DNA of 64,000 nucleotides from Noviherbaspirillum cavernae (GCF_003590875.1 NZ_QYUN01000002.1:1984001-2048000), one strand, 5' to 3'; shown: positions 37,878 through 50,059, counted from the stretch's first letter. A program made the numbers and translations. The notes: generated from the letters alone by a model not told the origin.

Positions 37878-37898
37878 GAATAATTCTTGATAAGAAAA

Positions 37899-38933
37899 TC
37901 AGGATAAATCCGGTTGGGCCCGCATGACGCAGTTGCGGCCCGCATCTTTTGCAGCATACAGAGCCACATCGGCGCGGCTGATCAGCTCTTCCGTGGTGGC
38001 TGACGGAAACAGGTCCGTCGACGCGATGCCTGCACTGATGGTCAGATTGAGCGTCGTGTCGCCAATGGCCTCCGGTTGCGAGGCAATTGCGCGCCGCATC
38101 CGTTCCGCGACTGCCATCGCGGTATTGATCGACGAACCGGGCAAGACGACCAGGAATTCTTCACCGCCATAACGTCCGAGTGCTTCCTGCGGCCGAATGC
38201 AGGAACGCAACCGGCTCGCTACTTTCACCAGCACCGCATCGCCGGCCGGGTGACCATAGGTATCGTTGATCTTCTTGAAGTAATCCAGATCAGCCACGAT
38301 CAACGATAGCGGCGCGCCGGCCTTGTCGCAACGAATGGCTTCGATGGTCAATATCCGCATGATTGCGCCGCGATTCCAGGTTCCAATCAGCGGGTCGATC
38401 AGCGACTTCCGTCGCAGGCTCTTGTTCTTTCTTTGCAGGTCAAGCTGCAGCGCACTCATCGAGCGCACCTGCATTTCACGCTCGACCAACGCCGCAAGAT
38501 CAGCCAGCATTTGCCGGTCACTATCGCGGAAGATTCGCGGCGCATAGTCGATCAAATTCACCGCTCCGATCAACACCCTGTCCTGGTTATAGATCGGATG
38601 TGCCGCGTAGAACCGGACATACGGCGCGCCAACCACCAAACGATGCCGGGCAAGCATTTGATCATTCCGCGTATCGGTCACGACGACCGGCTCACCGGAT
38701 AAAGGAACGCTGTAGCAAAACGCAGTTTCAATCGATGCACTCAAAGCACCCGCGCTGGAAGAATCCGGCGCGGTGCTGCCGAGAGTGACAATGCAGTTCG
38801 CCACATCGAACAAGCGCTTGCCGATACGCCGAATGCGAACAATCTCCGGATCGACCTCACCGAGCGGCACGTCGGCCTGCTCGGACATCAGCATGGGTAT
38901 TTCAGCCTGCCTGAGGCGACCGGAACTTGTCAT
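37899..38933 (-). CDS. GAF-GGDEF diguanylate cyclase
   Basis: This 344-residue cytoplasmic protein has a GAF-type sensor domain at about 30-155 (ending VEREMQVRSM), a short coiled linker, and a GGDEF domain at about 172-340. The active-site motif GGEEF (256-260) and metal Asp in VADLDYFKKINDTYGH are intact, so it should make c-di-GMP from two GTP. At the product-inhibition site RxxD it reads RPQE, a conservative change that may weaken feedback. The start at 38933 was chosen; the longer frame overlaps guaB. Its location between guaB (34 bases) and guaA (21 bases) suggests co-expression with its substrate pathway. Confidence 0.93.
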   Translation of the reverse strand: MTSSGRLRQAEIPMLMSEQADVPLGEVDPEIVRIRRIGKRLFDVANCIVTLGSTAPDSSSAGALSASIETAFCYSVPLSGEPVVVTDTRNDQMLARHRLVVGAPYVRFYAAHPIYNQDRVLIGAVNLIDYAPRIFRDSDRQMLADLAALVEREMQVRSMSALQLDLQRKNKSLRRKSLIDPLIGTWNRGAIMRILTIEAIRCDKAGAPLSLIVADLDYFKKINDTYGHPAGDAVLVKVASRLRSCIRPQEALGRYGGEEFLVVLPGSSINTAMAVAERMRRAIASQPEAIGDTTLNLTISAGIASTDLFPSATTEELISRADVALYAAKDAGRNCVMRAQPDLS

Positions 38934-38967
38934 TTTCGTGTGGCTTCTCGCGGAGTGCGATGAACGA

Positions 38968-40460
<1,493 letters not shown>

Positions 40461-40589
40461 CAGAAAACCGCAACAACCGTCGTACTTCAGCGCAAATTTG
40501 GGGTGAAAATGGTGTGAAATGCGGCGCTTGATTGACAGCCCGAATAAAGCATGGCGAAATCGAAATTCTGTTTACCCACAGGAATTCCA

Positions 40590-41099
40590 ATGACTCGCCT
40601 GCACCTGAAAAATGTCATGATCGCCCTTGCCACCCTTTGCGTTACCAGCTCGGCTCTGGGGCAGTACGTATGGCTCAATGAAAAAGGCGTCAAGCAATAT
40701 TCCGACATGCCTCCACCTGCTTCTGTACCCGAAAGTCGCATCTTGAAGGTGCCTGGCAAAACGCTTGGCAGCAGCAAGCCAAATCCGGCACCAGATGCCG
40801 ACCGCTCTGTTGATGCTGCGACTGCGACCAAAGCGCCGCTTACCACTGCGGAAAAGAATGCGGATTTTCAAAAGCGCAGAAGCGAACAGGAACAAAAGGA
40901 AAAGAAGGCTGCCGAGGACGAGAAAGTTGCCGCGGCCAAAGCCAGAAATTGCGAGAATGCTCGCGACTATCAGCGCAGCCTAGAATCCGGTGTCCGCATC
41001 ACAAAATCGGACAAGAATGGCGAACGCACGTTCCTGTCGGATGAACAACGTACGCGCGAATTACAGGATTCCAGGCGCATACTGGAAGACTGCAAATAA
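40590..41099 (+). CDS. exported DUF4124-domain protein
   Basis: This 169-residue protein has a signal peptide of about 24 residues ending SALG, then the short DUF4124 unit QYVWLNEKGVKQYSDMPPP that is typical of small exported proteobacterial proteins. A Pro/Ala linker and a Lys/Glu/Ala-rich coiled-coil-like stretch (about 90-125) follow, then RTRELQDSRRILEDC at the end. The function is unknown, with an envelope location inferred. The ATG at 40590 has AGGA at 6 bases; the longer frame lacks a signal peptide at its start. Confidence 0.85.
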   Translation: MTRLHLKNVMIALATLCVTSSALGQYVWLNEKGVKQYSDMPPPASVPESRILKVPGKTLGSSKPNPAPDADRSVDAATATKAPLTTAEKNADFQKRRSEQEQKEKKAAEDEKVAAAKARNCENARDYQRSLESGVRITKSDKNGERTFLSDEQRTRELQDSRRILEDCK

Positions 41100-41113
41100 C
41101 AAAGACATACGTG

Positions 41114-41143
41114 AAAAAGCCCGCAATTTCAGCGGGCTTTTTT
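41114..41143. terminator. bidirectional terminator overlapping the ratB stop
   Basis: AAAAAGCCCGC (41114-41124) pairs with GCGGGCTTTTT, with a 7-base loop and U-tracts on both strands. On the minus strand the stem contains the last codons of ratB, and the stop codon TGA is in the loop. Confidence 0.9.
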
Positions 41144-41437
41144 CTGCTCCTTCTTTTCTGCTCTTTTTCGTCTGGACTCTTTGGGGTCGGCGATCAATCG
41201 TCGATAAATTTCGATCCGGTCACGATCTCGCAACCTTGTATCCGGCTCCCGCAGCTTGCCGTAGATGCCGACTGCGCAGACCGAAAGGTCCAGCTCCGGT
41301 TCGTCTCTCAAAACCCCGCTGCGATGGATCGCCTCGAAAAGAGTGGTTCCCTCAGGAACAAGCAAATCACGCAAGACCTGCATATCACGCTTCGCGAAGC
41401 ACACCTGGACACGAATGTTTCCGATTTGATCAGCCAT
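41129..41437 (-). CDS. ratB: RatB/RnfH-family protein
   Basis: This 102-residue ubiquitin-like beta-grasp protein (UPF0125) begins MADQIGNIRVQVCFA, with the conserved segment LREPDTRLRDRDRIEIYRRL, split here around residues 65-85. It ends in a strongly basic tail. The role is unknown; it is nearly always next to ratA. The start at 41437 was chosen because it overlaps the ratA stop by 8 bases; the longer frame is inside ratA. Confidence 0.92.
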   Translation of the reverse strand: MADQIGNIRVQVCFAKRDMQVLRDLLVPEGTTLFEAIHRSGVLRDEPELDLSVCAVGIYGKLREPDTRLRDRDRIEIYRRLIADPKESRRKRAEKKEQKKAR

Positions 41438-41861
41438 AAACGGTTTCCGCGCGTTTGCAGAAGGAATCAACAAAGCTGTTTGCGATCATGTTGAATACCG
41501 GCCCGATCACCTGCTCCAACATCCTGCTCGAAAATTCGTAATGCAACTCGAAATCGATCTTGCAGGCATCTGCACGCAAAGACTTGAAATTCCAGGTCCC
41601 GTCCAGATGTTTGAATGGCCCTTCCAGCAGCGTCATTTTCATCGAGACAGGCGGGACATTTGTGTTCTCGGTCGTGAACGTCTGCTTGATTCCGTGGTAA
41701 TTGATCAACAGGGATGCGACCAGTTTGTTGTCGCTGCGCTGCTTGACTTCGACGCCGCCACACCATGGCAGGAACCTGGGATAGTCCTCGACACGATCCA
41801 CGAGGGCGAACATTTGTTCGGCGCTATATCCCAGTAGTACGGATTTGTGTACGACTGCCAT
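41430..41861 (-). CDS. ratA: RatA, SRPBCC (START/COQ10-like) protein
   Basis: This 143-residue protein shows the family opening VVHKSVLLGYSAEQMFALV followed by VEDYPRFLPWCGG. E. coli RatA was described as a ribosome-association inhibitor, while mitochondrial COQ10 relatives bind ubiquinone; the true role is debated. The ATG at 41861 was chosen over a long upstream frame that overlaps smpB antisense. It is divergent from smpB across 67 bases, the common ratAB-smpB arrangement. Confidence 0.94.
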   Translation of the reverse strand: MAVVHKSVLLGYSAEQMFALVDRVEDYPRFLPWCGGVEVKQRSDNKLVASLLINYHGIKQTFTTENTNVPPVSMKMTLLEGPFKHLDGTWNFKSLRADACKIDFELHYEFSSRMLEQVIGPVFNMIANSFVDSFCKRAETVYG

Positions 41862-41928
41862 TGAATTAAAACCGTTTGATAGAATGCGAAGTTGAAATTT
41901 TAACCGACCCGGCCTCCTTCTCGTATCC

Positions 41929-42378
41929 ATGAGTATTGTCGACAATAAAAAAGCATTCCACGATTATTTCATCGAGGAGCGCTACGAAGCAGGCATGGTT
42001 CTGGATGGCTGGGAAGTGAAGGCCATCCGTGCGGGCCGGGTACAGCTGAAGGAAGCCTACGTGATTGTCCGCCAAGGCGAGGTATTTCTGTTCGGCTCCC
42101 ACATCAGTCCGTTGTCGACTGCGTCCACCCATGTCAACCCGGATCCGGTTCGTACCCGCAAGCTGTTGCTGAATGGGGAAGAAATCAAGAGATTGATCGG
42201 CAAGGTTGAGCGCGCTGGTTATACGCTTGTCCCGCTCGATTTGCATTACGCCAAGGGCCGCATCAAATGTGAAATCGGTTTGGCCAAAGGCAAAAAGCAG
42301 CACGACAAGCGCGAGAGCGAAAAGCAGCGTGATTGGCAGCGCGAGCAGCAATCCATCCTCAAGCAGAACCGGCGTTGA
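41929..42378 (+). CDS. smpB: SsrA-binding protein SmpB
   Basis: This 149-residue OB-fold protein brings tmRNA to stalled ribosomes. Conserved stretches are [38 protein letters not shown] and [18 protein letters not shown]; the basic C-terminal tail ends in KQNRR. tmRNA itself is not next door, at least not within the window. Confidence 0.97.
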   Translation: MSIVDNKKAFHDYFIEERYEAGMVLDGWEVKAIRAGRVQLKEAYVIVRQGEVFLFGSHISPLSTASTHVNPDPVRTRKLLLNGEEIKRLIGKVERAGYTLVPLDLHYAKGRIKCEIGLAKGKKQHDKRESEKQRDWQREQQSILKQNRR

Positions 42379-42474
42379 TCGAGTTCCTGCAACAAAACGA
42401 TACATCGTCGTTTGTACCAACCGGTCCACGACTGAATGCGTTCTTATCAGCCCAACGCATTGTCGAAAAGAAAA

Positions 42475-42507
42475 GCCCCCGCGACCTGAAAGGTAGCGGG
42501 GGCATTT
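42475..42507 (+). terminator. hairpin terminator downstream of smpB
   Basis: GCCCCCGC (42475-42482) pairs with GCGGGGGC (42496-42503), with a further inner ACCT/AGGT pairing and a GAA loop, followed by a short ATTT. It is a strong stem with a weak U-tract. Confidence 0.75.
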
Positions 42508-42707
42508 AATACCACCAAGTACAGCTGTTTTTGTTGGTTGTTACCGAACCAAAATGCGGGAAACCAAAACCGGATTCAGTCTAATCGAAAATTACCCGGC
42601 TTCACATTCTTTTCTGCCTCTGTTTTGTGCTTCTACAACACATCAGCCCAATAGAAAACGTAGATAACACGAGCGCAAGGCCCGCGATATTCAAGCAGTG
42701 ACAGCGC
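42508..42707. other. intergenic region between smpB terminator and ppsA
   Basis: The roughly 200 bases before the end of ppsA hold no convincing gene, tRNA or hairpin. They are more AT-rich than the surrounding genes. Confidence 0.5.
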
Positions 42708-45134
42708 TTATTTCACTTCTGCCAGTTTTTGCCACGTGTCGATGACGGTATCCGGATTCAAGGAAATCGAGGCAATTCCCTCCTTCATCAGCCACTCCGC
42801 AAAGTCCGGATGATCCGATGGCCCTTGGCCACAGATACCGATGTACTTACCTTGCGCACGACATGCCGATATCGCCTTCGACAACAATGCCTTCACCGCC
42901 TCGTCACGCTCGTCGAAGTCGGCAGCGAGCAATTCCATTCCGGAGTCGCGATCCAAGCCAAGCGTAAGCTGTGTCAGATCGTTGGAACCGATCGAGAATC
43001 CGTCAAAGTGTTGCAGGAATTTTTCTGCAAGAATGGCGTTGGATGGCACCTCGCACATCATGATCAGACGCAGGCCGTTTTCACCGCGCTTCAGACCATT
43101 TGTGGCCAGCAGATTCACGACCTTTTCAGCCTGCCCCAGCGTACGCACAAATGGCACCATGATTTCCACATTGGTCAAGCCCATGTCGTTACGGACCCGC
43201 TTCATTGCCAGGCATTCCATCTCGAATGACTCTGCAAAATCGGCAGCAAGGTAGCGCGCTGCGCCACGGAAACCGAGCATCGGATTCTCTTCATCGGGCT
43301 CATAGCGAGAACCGCCAATCAGCTTCTTGTATTCGTTCGATTTGAAGTCCGACAGACGAACGATAACGGGTTTCGGCCAAAACGCGGCTGCAATCGTGGC
43401 AACGCCTTCCGCCAGCTTGTCGACGTAAAACGCCTTCGGCGACGCATGCCCGCGCGCCACCGACTCAACCGCCTTTTTCAGGTCCGCATCGATATTCGGG
43501 TATTCCAGAATTGCTTTCGGATGCACGCCGATGTTGTTATTGATGATGAACTCCAGACGAGCCAAGCCGACGCCACCGTTCGGGATGGACTGGAAGTCGA
43601 AAGCCAGCTGAGGATTGCCGACATTCAACATGATCTTGAGTGGAATCGACGGCAGTTCACCGCGCGAGATTTCGGTAACTTCAGTTTCCAGCAAGCCGTC
43701 ATAAATCCTGCCTTCATCGCCTTCCGCGCACGACACCGTGACCAGCGTACCGTCCTTCAACATGTCGCTCGCATTGCCGCAGCCCACAACCGCTGGCACG
43801 CCCAGTTCACGTGCGATGATCGCTGCGTGGCAGGTACGCCCGCCCCGGTTGGTGACGATGGCCGCAGCGCGCTTCATCACCGGTTCCCAGTTGGGGTCGG
43901 TCATGTCAGCCACCAGAACATCGCCCGGCTGCACACGTTCCATTTCAGCCGGATCGCGAATGACGCGCACCGGACCTGCGCCGATTTTCTGACCGATCGC
44001 GCGGCCGGAGGCAAGAACGGTGCCGCTGCCTTTCAGTTTGAAGCGCTGTTGCGCATCGGTGGACTTCTGCTGAGACTTCACCGTCTCGGGGCGTGCCTGC
44101 AGAATATACAGCTTGCCATCGCGACCATCCTTGCCCCATTCGATATCCATCGGGCGGTCGTAATGCTTTTCGATGATGACCGCGTACTTCGCCAGTTCGA
44201 CGATTTCCTGATCGTTCAGCGAATAACGATTGCGCAATTCGACCGGCACATCGACCGTCTTGACCGAACGGCCGGCCTTGGCTTCGCCGGTGAACTCCAT
44301 CTTGATCAGCTTGGAGCCGATATTGCGACGAATGATCGGTAATTTGCCTTGCTCAAGCATCGGCTTGTGAACATAGAACTCGTCCGGGTTGACCGCGCCC
44401 TGGACGACGGTTTCCCCCAAGCCATAGCTGGAGGTGATGAACACCACGTCGCGGAAACCGGATTCGGTATCGAGTGTAAACATCACTCCTGCCGCGCCAA
44501 CGTCGGAGCGCACCATACGTTGCACGCCTGCCGACAATGCCACTTCGGCGTGTGTAAAGCCTTTGTGTACGCGATAGGAAATTGCGCGGTCGTTGTACAA
44601 GGATGCAAACACATGCTTGATTGCTTCCAGCACATTGTCGATGCCGACCACGTTGAGGAACGTCTCTTGCTGTCCGGCGAACGACGCATCCGGCAGGTCT
44701 TCTGCCGTAGCCGACGAGCGGACGGCGAACGACATTTCGCTGGACGAATCGGCGGCAAGCTTTTGATAGAACTCGTGGATTTCTGTTTCGAGGCGAGGCT
44801 GGAACGGCGTCTCGACAATCCACTTGCGGATTTCTGCACCGGCCTCCGCCAGCTTGCGAACATCGTTGATGTCCAGTGGCGCAAGGCGGTCGGCGATGCG
44901 CTGCGCGAGCGTCGGCCCGCCATTGATGCTGTGTTCAAGAAAATCGCGGAAGGCATCCGCTGTTGTGGCGAAACCTCCCGGCACACGCACGCCAGCACCC
45001 GCCAACTGGCTGATCATTTCACCCAGCGATGCATTCTTGCCGCCGACGGACTCGACATCCGTCATCCGCAATTGCTCAAAGGAAGCGACGTAAGTAGCTC
45101 CCGGGGTACCCCCTGTAGATACTGCATTGGACAT
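42708..45134 (-). CDS. ppsA: phosphoenolpyruvate synthase
   Basis: This 808-residue enzyme makes PEP from pyruvate and ATP for gluconeogenesis. The N-terminal nucleotide domain has [10 protein letters not shown] at 31-40 and [20 protein letters not shown] split near 136-155. The phosphohistidine site is T434-C-H436 in GGRTCHAAI, and the C-terminal PEP/pyruvate barrel has [11 protein letters not shown] and GICGQ. Thr434 is the position that PpsR-type regulators phosphorylate. The SD GAGG lies 6 bases upstream. It is divergent from ppsR across 176 bases. Confidence 0.98.
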   Translation of the reverse strand: MSNAVSTGGTPGATYVASFEQLRMTDVESVGGKNASLGEMISQLAGAGVRVPGGFATTADAFRDFLEHSINGGPTLAQRIADRLAPLDINDVRKLAEAGAEIRKWIVETPFQPRLETEIHEFYQKLAADSSSEMSFAVRSSATAEDLPDASFAGQQETFLNVVGIDNVLEAIKHVFASLYNDRAISYRVHKGFTHAEVALSAGVQRMVRSDVGAAGVMFTLDTESGFRDVVFITSSYGLGETVVQGAVNPDEFYVHKPMLEQGKLPIIRRNIGSKLIKMEFTGEAKAGRSVKTVDVPVELRNRYSLNDQEIVELAKYAVIIEKHYDRPMDIEWGKDGRDGKLYILQARPETVKSQQKSTDAQQRFKLKGSGTVLASGRAIGQKIGAGPVRVIRDPAEMERVQPGDVLVADMTDPNWEPVMKRAAAIVTNRGGRTCHAAIIARELGVPAVVGCGNASDMLKDGTLVTVSCAEGDEGRIYDGLLETEVTEISRGELPSIPLKIMLNVGNPQLAFDFQSIPNGGVGLARLEFIINNNIGVHPKAILEYPNIDADLKKAVESVARGHASPKAFYVDKLAEGVATIAAAFWPKPVIVRLSDFKSNEYKKLIGGSRYEPDEENPMLGFRGAARYLAADFAESFEMECLAMKRVRNDMGLTNVEIMVPFVRTLGQAEKVVNLLATNGLKRGENGLRLIMMCEVPSNAILAEKFLQHFDGFSIGSNDLTQLTLGLDRDSGMELLAADFDERDEAVKALLSKAISACRAQGKYIGICGQGPSDHPDFAEWLMKEGIASISLNPDTVIDTWQKLAEVK

Positions 45135-45310
45135 AACAACCTCTAGTTTGATGATGAGAAATCTTCACGTTTGCCATCGCCGTCCTGTTGTTTTTGTTAT
45201 TCTTCTTTCCAAGGTGCGAGATCAGTAATCTGTTGATCAGCATTTTACAGTGCGCAAGTTCATTTGCCTTACCGACCGCGACTTTTCCTGCTTTATATTT
45301 AGCCAAGATT

Positions 45311-46159
45311 ATGCCAGAGCTTCCCTCTCCTCTCATGTCGCCCGCCGACCGCACCGTCTTTTTCGTTTCCGACGGCACAGGTATCACCGCCGAAACATTC
45401 GGCCATTCCGTGTTGACGCAATTCGAGTTGCGATTCAAGCAAGTTCGCATTCCGTTTATCGATACGCTCGACAAGGCGCATGACGCGGTACGCGAGATCA
45501 ATGAAGCATTTGAAATCGATGGCAAGCGTCCCATCGTTTTTTCGACGCTGGTGAAGGCCGAATTGTCCACGGTAATCAGGCAATCCAAAGGCATGCACAT
45601 GGATCTGATCCAGACGTTTGTCGAACCGCTCGAGCAAGAGCTTGGTGTGAAATCCACGCATACCATCGGCCGCAGCCACAATATCGCCGATTCGGACGAC
45701 TACAAGAATCGGATCGAAGCCATCAACTTCTCTCTTGCCCACGATGATGGTCAGTCAAACCAGAATCTGGAAGCGGCTGACGTGATCCTGGTCGGGGTAT
45801 CACGCTCAGGAAAAACGCCAACAAGTCTCTATCTCGCCATGCAGTACGGCATCAAGGCGGCAAATTACCCGTTGATTCCGGAGGACTTCGAGCGCGGGAA
45901 ATTGCCGAGCGGCCTTGTCCCGTTCAAGCAAAAGATCTTTGGCCTGACGATTGCCGCTGACCGCTTGTCGGAAGTGCGCAATGAAAGGCGGCCCGGCAGC
46001 AAATATGCCGCACTGGAAAACTGCCGCTATGAGATCAATGAAGCAGAAAAGATGATGCGCCGCGAAGGTATTCGCTGGATGTCGTCCACTGTGAAGTCGA
46101 TCGAAGAAATTGCCACAATGATCTTGCAAGAAATCAAGTCAAATCGGCGAGCTTACTGA
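45311..46159 (+). CDS. ppsR: PEP synthase regulatory protein (kinase/pyrophosphorylase)
   Basis: This 282-residue DUF299 protein is an ADP-dependent Thr kinase and Pi-dependent phosphorylase that switches PEP synthase off and on. [18 protein letters not shown] is at about 16-33, and the P-loop GVSRSGKTP at 162-170. The divergent ppsA next door is its target. The start at ATG 45311 was preferred; ATG 45335 is also possible and neither has a strong SD. The long frame from 45188 was rejected. A terminator follows. Confidence 0.95.
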   Translation: MPELPSPLMSPADRTVFFVSDGTGITAETFGHSVLTQFELRFKQVRIPFIDTLDKAHDAVREINEAFEIDGKRPIVFSTLVKAELSTVIRQSKGMHMDLIQTFVEPLEQELGVKSTHTIGRSHNIADSDDYKNRIEAINFSLAHDDGQSNQNLEAADVILVGVSRSGKTPTSLYLAMQYGIKAANYPLIPEDFERGKLPSGLVPFKQKIFGLTIAADRLSEVRNERRPGSKYAALENCRYEINEAEKMMRREGIRWMSSTVKSIEEIATMILQEIKSNRRAY

Positions 46160-46191
46160 CGACTTGAACCAAAGCATCGCTTCGCAGTTCT

Positions 46192-46225
46192 AAACGCCGT
46201 CGCACACAAGTTGCGGCGGCGTTTT
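46192..46225 (+). terminator. rho-independent terminator after ppsR
   Basis: A 12-bp stem (AAACGCCGTCGC with GCGGCGGCGTTT, one G-U pair) with a 9-base loop ends in TTTT, 32 bases after the ppsR stop. Confidence 0.88.
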
Positions 46226-46331
46226 CATTTGCCGATACTCTGCTCCTCCTGCCTTGCCACAATTTTTTCCAGAAGACTTACAAAATCCGATGAATTGGCT
46301 ATAACAAAAGCAGGGACACGAAGGATATGCA

Positions 46332-46676
46332 ATGGACATCCTGTTAATTGAACTGATTTTATGGGGGGGCTTGCTGCTTCTGTTTTGGTGCTTGAAGGAT
46401 GGCTTGGGCAAAGTCGAGTCCGAAATCGAATCCTTGGGAATTTTGAAGAATCAACATCACCCCACCGAATCCATGCATCGCATGCGGTTTTCCGTTCCCG
46501 ATGAAGTGACAGACGTGATCGGCACCTACCGTGACGAAGCGATTTATCGCCATGTCCTTGTCGACGGTAACCGGTATGTGTTTGATCGTGTTCAGATTGC
46601 AGAGCAAAGCATGGCATTGGGTGAAAACGAGCGTTGCATTGCGCCTGGACTGGTGTACGTCCGCTGCGACGGTTAG
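46332..46676 (+). CDS. small membrane-anchored hypothetical protein
   Basis: This 114-residue protein has one N-terminal membrane helix (about residues 3-19, LLIELILWGGLLLLFW) and a short cytoplasmic or periplasmic domain with SVPDEVTDVIGTYRDEAIY and VDGNRYVFDRV. No family is recognised. The ATG has GAAGGA 8 bases upstream. Its TAG stop overlaps the TAA stop of the convergent methyltransferase gene (46673-46676), leaving no room for a terminator between them. Confidence 0.78.
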   Translation: MDILLIELILWGGLLLLFWCLKDGLGKVESEIESLGILKNQHHPTESMHRMRFSVPDEVTDVIGTYRDEAIYRHVLVDGNRYVFDRVQIAEQSMALGENERCIAPGLVYVRCDG

Positions 46677-47458
46677 CCTTCTCGCTGCCGCACCTGCTCA
46701 AAAAAACACACTGCCGCGCTGGCGGCGACATTCAGCGACTCAATCGCTCCATAGTGTGGAATCGCAACTTGCTGGGTGGCGAGAGCAAGCAGTTCATCAG
46801 AAACTCCCTGTCCTTCATGGCCCAGCAACCATCCAACGGGCTGCGTCAAGTCTGCATCGTAAATACGCGTTGTCGCGTGCGAACTGGTGGCAAGAATCGG
46901 GATTCTTGCCGATTCCAGCAAGAACGCCAAGTCGGCATTCTCAAAGATATTCAGCAAAAAGTGCGCCCCCATTCCGGCTCGCAACACTTTGGGCGACCAG
47001 GCAAATACGGTTCCTTTGCTGCAAAAGACATTCTTGATTCCGGCCGCCGCCGCGCTGCGGAGGATCGATCCTAGATTTCCCGGATCCTGAAGATTGTCCA
47101 GCAGAACGGACGATTCGGTGATCTTGTAGGGAATTGCGACCTGCGGTGTGTCGATGACGAATAACAGACCAATGCCATTCTCGACCTGACTCAAATGCTG
47201 GTAGAGCGCATCGGGCAAGACGATGCAACGGCCATGCTGCTGCTCGCACTTTTCCAGAATGGGCTCGACCTCCGGATGGTGCTGCGAACCTTCACTCACC
47301 AGGCACAGAGATGGTTTACCGGCATGCTGCAGATATGCCTGGCACAAATGCACGCCATCCAGCAAGGTGCGCCCGGCCTTGCGGCGCGCCTGAGAGCTTG
47401 ACGCCAAATGCTTCAGTTCCTTGTAGAGCGGATTGTCGCGAGAGGTGATGAGTTTCAT
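46673..47458 (-). CDS. TrmH/SpoU-family RNA methyltransferase
   Basis: This 261-residue SPOUT methylase likely 2'-O-methylates rRNA or tRNA. Motif 1 NLQDPGNLGSILRSAAAAG is near 121, motif 2 LLGHEGQGVSDE near 210, and motif 3 IPHYGAIESLNVAASAAV near 234. The N-terminal substrate domain (KLITSRDNPLYKELKHLA) is of the RlmB/TsnR-like kind. The exact target is not assignable. It is the last gene of the long envelope cluster, 24 bases after rnhB. Confidence 0.92.
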   Translation of the reverse strand: MKLITSRDNPLYKELKHLASSSQARRKAGRTLLDGVHLCQAYLQHAGKPSLCLVSEGSQHHPEVEPILEKCEQQHGRCIVLPDALYQHLSQVENGIGLLFVIDTPQVAIPYKITESSVLLDNLQDPGNLGSILRSAAAAGIKNVFCSKGTVFAWSPKVLRAGMGAHFLLNIFENADLAFLLESARIPILATSSHATTRIYDADLTQPVGWLLGHEGQGVSDELLALATQQVAIPHYGAIESLNVAASAAVCFFEQVRQREG

Positions 47459-47482
47459 TGCCAGATATAGTCGTGACGGACC

Positions 47483-48115
47483 TTAGCTCACCTTGTCTTG
47501 GCCGGCCGCCCCATGCAACGCAAGCAATGCGCGCACCGGCGCATAGGATTTGCGATGAACCGGCGATACGCCATGCTGGCGCAAGCGCTCAAGATGAAGT
47601 TCGGTCGGATATCCCTTGTGCCGGTCGAACGCATAGTGCGGATATTGTGCATGCAGTACCAGCAATGCGGAATCGCGTGCGGTCTTGGCCAGAATCGATG
47701 CAGCGGAAATGGCCGGCACTTTATCGTCGCCCTTGACGATCGCTTCAGAACGGATCGGCATCACGGGACAACGGTTTCCGTCGATCAATGCCAACGTCGG
47801 CGTGATCTGCAAGAATTCTACTGCTCGGCGCATGGCGAGCATCGATGCCTGCAGTATGTTCAATTCGTCGATTTCTTCTTCTGAACATTGTGCAATCGAC
47901 CATGCCAAGGCATCCGCTTTGATCTGCACTGCCAACGTGTCGCGTCGCACTTCACTCAGCTTCTTTGAATCCTTTAAACCGGCAATGGGTTTGGCCGGAT
48001 CGAGAATCACGGCCGCGGCAAACACCGGCCCCGCAAGCGGTCCTCGACCGGCCTCATCAACACCGCAGATGACTTCACCAGCGGAATCAAAAAGTGACAG
48101 GCTCGCTGCGTTCAT
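47483..48115 (-). CDS. rnhB: ribonuclease HII
   Basis: This 210-residue enzyme cuts the RNA strand of RNA-DNA hybrids, including single ribonucleotides. Catalytic Asp20 and Glu21 lie in [14 protein letters not shown], with further acidic residues in ALIDGN and in KTARDSALL. The ATG overlaps the lpxB stop (ATGA), as in many proteobacteria. Confidence 0.96.
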   Translation of the reverse strand: MNAASLSLFDSAGEVICGVDEAGRGPLAGPVFAAAVILDPAKPIAGLKDSKKLSEVRRDTLAVQIKADALAWSIAQCSEEEIDELNILQASMLAMRRAVEFLQITPTLALIDGNRCPVMPIRSEAIVKGDDKVPAISAASILAKTARDSALLVLHAQYPHYAFDRHKGYPTELHLERLRQHGVSPVHRKSYAPVRALLALHGAAGQDKVS

Positions 48116-49287
48116 GCGAGCCTCCCGGCAACCGGATTGCCAATCAATTCCAATACTGCGCGAGCACTTTCCTGCGCGGTATCCCTTGACAGTGCATGGT
48201 GCATGTCGGTAAAGCGCTGCTTTAGCCTTGCACGCAAAGCATCATTGTTGAGTTGCTCCAACAATGCGTCCGCCATTGCCTGCGGTGTCGCGGCGTCCTG
48301 CAACAATTCCGGCACCAAAAATTCACGAGCGAGGATATTCGGCAGGCCGATCCATGGCTGGTATCCCATATGCCGTAGCACCTCCCACGATGCGCGCATC
48401 ATTTTGTATGCGATGACCATCGGTTTTTTGTACAAGGCTACTTCCAGCGTCGCTGTACCCGATGCAACCAGCACAGCGTCGGCTGCCGCAATCGCCACAT
48501 GCGAACGGCCATCGATCAATTGCAGCGGCACATCGGCCAAGCCTGCCTTGCCGATCAATTCATTGAAATAGGCGCGTTGCCTGGCCCCCGCCATCGGCAC
48601 CACGATCCGAATTGCCGGATCACGCTGCACCAGCAATCTGGCAGCCTCGATGAAGGCAACGGCGTTGTACTTGAGTTCGGACATTCGGCTGCCGGGCAAA
48701 ATTGCAATCACGGCGGCATCGACAGGCAACCCAAGTGCATCACGGGCTTCAGCAACATCCGGCTCCATCGGTATCACCTCCGCCAATGGGTAGCCGACGT
48801 AGGTAACCGGGATGCCGGCCTTGCGGTAAATTTCCTCCTCAAAAGGAAATACCACGAGCATGTGCGATACCGCGCGTGCAATCTTTTTGATTCGTCCGCC
48901 ACGCCATGCCCAGATCGACGGGCTGATGAAATGCATGGTTGGAATGCCGGCTTGCTTCAGCTGCGCTTCCAGACCAAAGTTGAAGTCCGGAGCATCGACT
49001 CCTATGAACGCAGCAGGCCTTTCAACGAGCAGCTTGTCTCGCAGGGAATTCTGGATTCCCTTGATCTCTCGATAATGCACGAGCACTTCGAACAGGCCGC
49101 GAACAGAGAGCTTCTCCATCGGCCAGTCGCTCTGAAATCCATACTCGGCCATCTTCGGGCCGCCGATGCCATGAATCCGGGCATCGGGAAGTTGCGGACG
49201 CAGGCCACAGAGCAGGCGATTTGCAAGCAGGTCACCGGAAGACTCTCCGGCAACCATTGCAATGGAAAGCTTATCGGACGATGCCAC
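48112..49287 (-). CDS. lpxB: lipid-A-disaccharide synthase
   Basis: This 391-residue GT19 glycosyltransferase joins UDP-diacylglucosamine and lipid X at the inner membrane. Conserved parts are [59 protein letters not shown] and [10 protein letters not shown]. The start is GTG at 49287 (then [10 protein letters not shown]), which overlaps the end of lpxA by 17 bases; the longer frame from 49383 lies within lpxA and was rejected. Confidence 0.96.
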   Translation of the reverse strand: MASSDKLSIAMVAGESSGDLLANRLLCGLRPQLPDARIHGIGGPKMAEYGFQSDWPMEKLSVRGLFEVLVHYREIKGIQNSLRDKLLVERPAAFIGVDAPDFNFGLEAQLKQAGIPTMHFISPSIWAWRGGRIKKIARAVSHMLVVFPFEEEIYRKAGIPVTYVGYPLAEVIPMEPDVAEARDALGLPVDAAVIAILPGSRMSELKYNAVAFIEAARLLVQRDPAIRIVVPMAGARQRAYFNELIGKAGLADVPLQLIDGRSHVAIAAADAVLVASGTATLEVALYKKPMVIAYKMMRASWEVLRHMGYQPWIGLPNILAREFLVPELLQDAATPQAMADALLEQLNNDALRARLKQRFTDMHHALSRDTAQESARAVLELIGNPVAGRLA

Positions 49288-50059
49288 GAGTCGTCGTATC
49301 GAGGAATTCGCGCATGAGGCGCAATTCGGCAGCTGCATCCGGCGTATCGGCTTCTGCTGCAGCAAGTGCCGCTTTTGCCTCATCCAGGGTATGACCGGAT
49401 TTGTAGATCAACTTATACGCATTGCGAATCGCATTGATTTGTTCGCGCGAGAAGCCGCGACGCTTGAGACCTTCGACGTTGATGCCATGCGGCGCGGCCG
49501 GATTGCCCGACAACAGCACATAAGGCGGCACGTCCTGCGTCAAACTGGTATTCATGCCGACAAAGGCGTGATCACCGATCTTGCAAAACTGATGGACCGC
49601 CGCAAAACCGCTGACAATGACCCAATCGCCGACATGCACATGACCTCCCAATGATGCATTGTTGGAGAAGATCGTGTTGCTACCCACTTGGCAGTCATGC
49701 GCCAAATGCACATAGGCCAGAATCCAGTTGTCGTTCCCGAGCCGCGTGACGCCGGCATCCTGGGCAGTACCCAGATTGAAGGTGCAGAACTCCCGGATCA
49801 AATTGCGGTCGCCAATCTCCAATCGCGTCGCTTCGCCACCGTATTTTTTATCCTGCGGCATGCCGCCGATCGACGAAAACTGGAAGAATGTGTTGTCACA
49901 TCCAATCGTGGTGTGCCCTTCAACAACGACGTGTGGGCCGATCCTGGTACGCGCGCCGATTTTCACATTCGGCCCGATGATCGAGTAAGGTCCGACCTCT
50001 ACCGAATCGTCGAGGTCGGCCTTGGAATCCACTATGGCGGTTGGGTGAATCCTTGCCAT
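49271..50059 (-). CDS. lpxA: UDP-N-acetylglucosamine acyltransferase
   Basis: This 262-residue left-handed beta-helix trimer adds 3-hydroxyacyl to UDP-GlcNAc, the first lipid A step. Hexapeptide repeats run from 1 to about 185, the catalytic His121 is in VHLAHDCQVG, and the C-terminal helical domain is complete. Its ATG shares one base with the fabZ stop (TAATG). Confidence 0.97.
   Translation of the reverse strand: MARIHPTAIVDSKADLDDSVEVGPYSIIGPNVKIGARTRIGPHVVVEGHTTIGCDNTFFQFSSIGGMPQDKKYGGEATRLEIGDRNLIREFCTFNLGTAQDAGVTRLGNDNWILAYVHLAHDCQVGSNTIFSNNASLGGHVHVGDWVIVSGFAAVHQFCKIGDHAFVGMNTSLTQDVPPYVLLSGNPAAPHGINVEGLKRRGFSREQINAIRNAYKLIYKSGHTLDEAKAALAAAEADTPDAAAELRLMREFLDTTTRGIVR

Noticed and set aside
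36243..37883. 546-codon plus-strand open frame
   Set aside because: Antisense of guaA, which has complete catalytic motifs.
42379..42707. tmRNA (ssrA) next to smpB
   Set aside because: No tRNA-like ends or tag-coding segment in the interval; only a terminator hairpin and plain AT-richer sequence.
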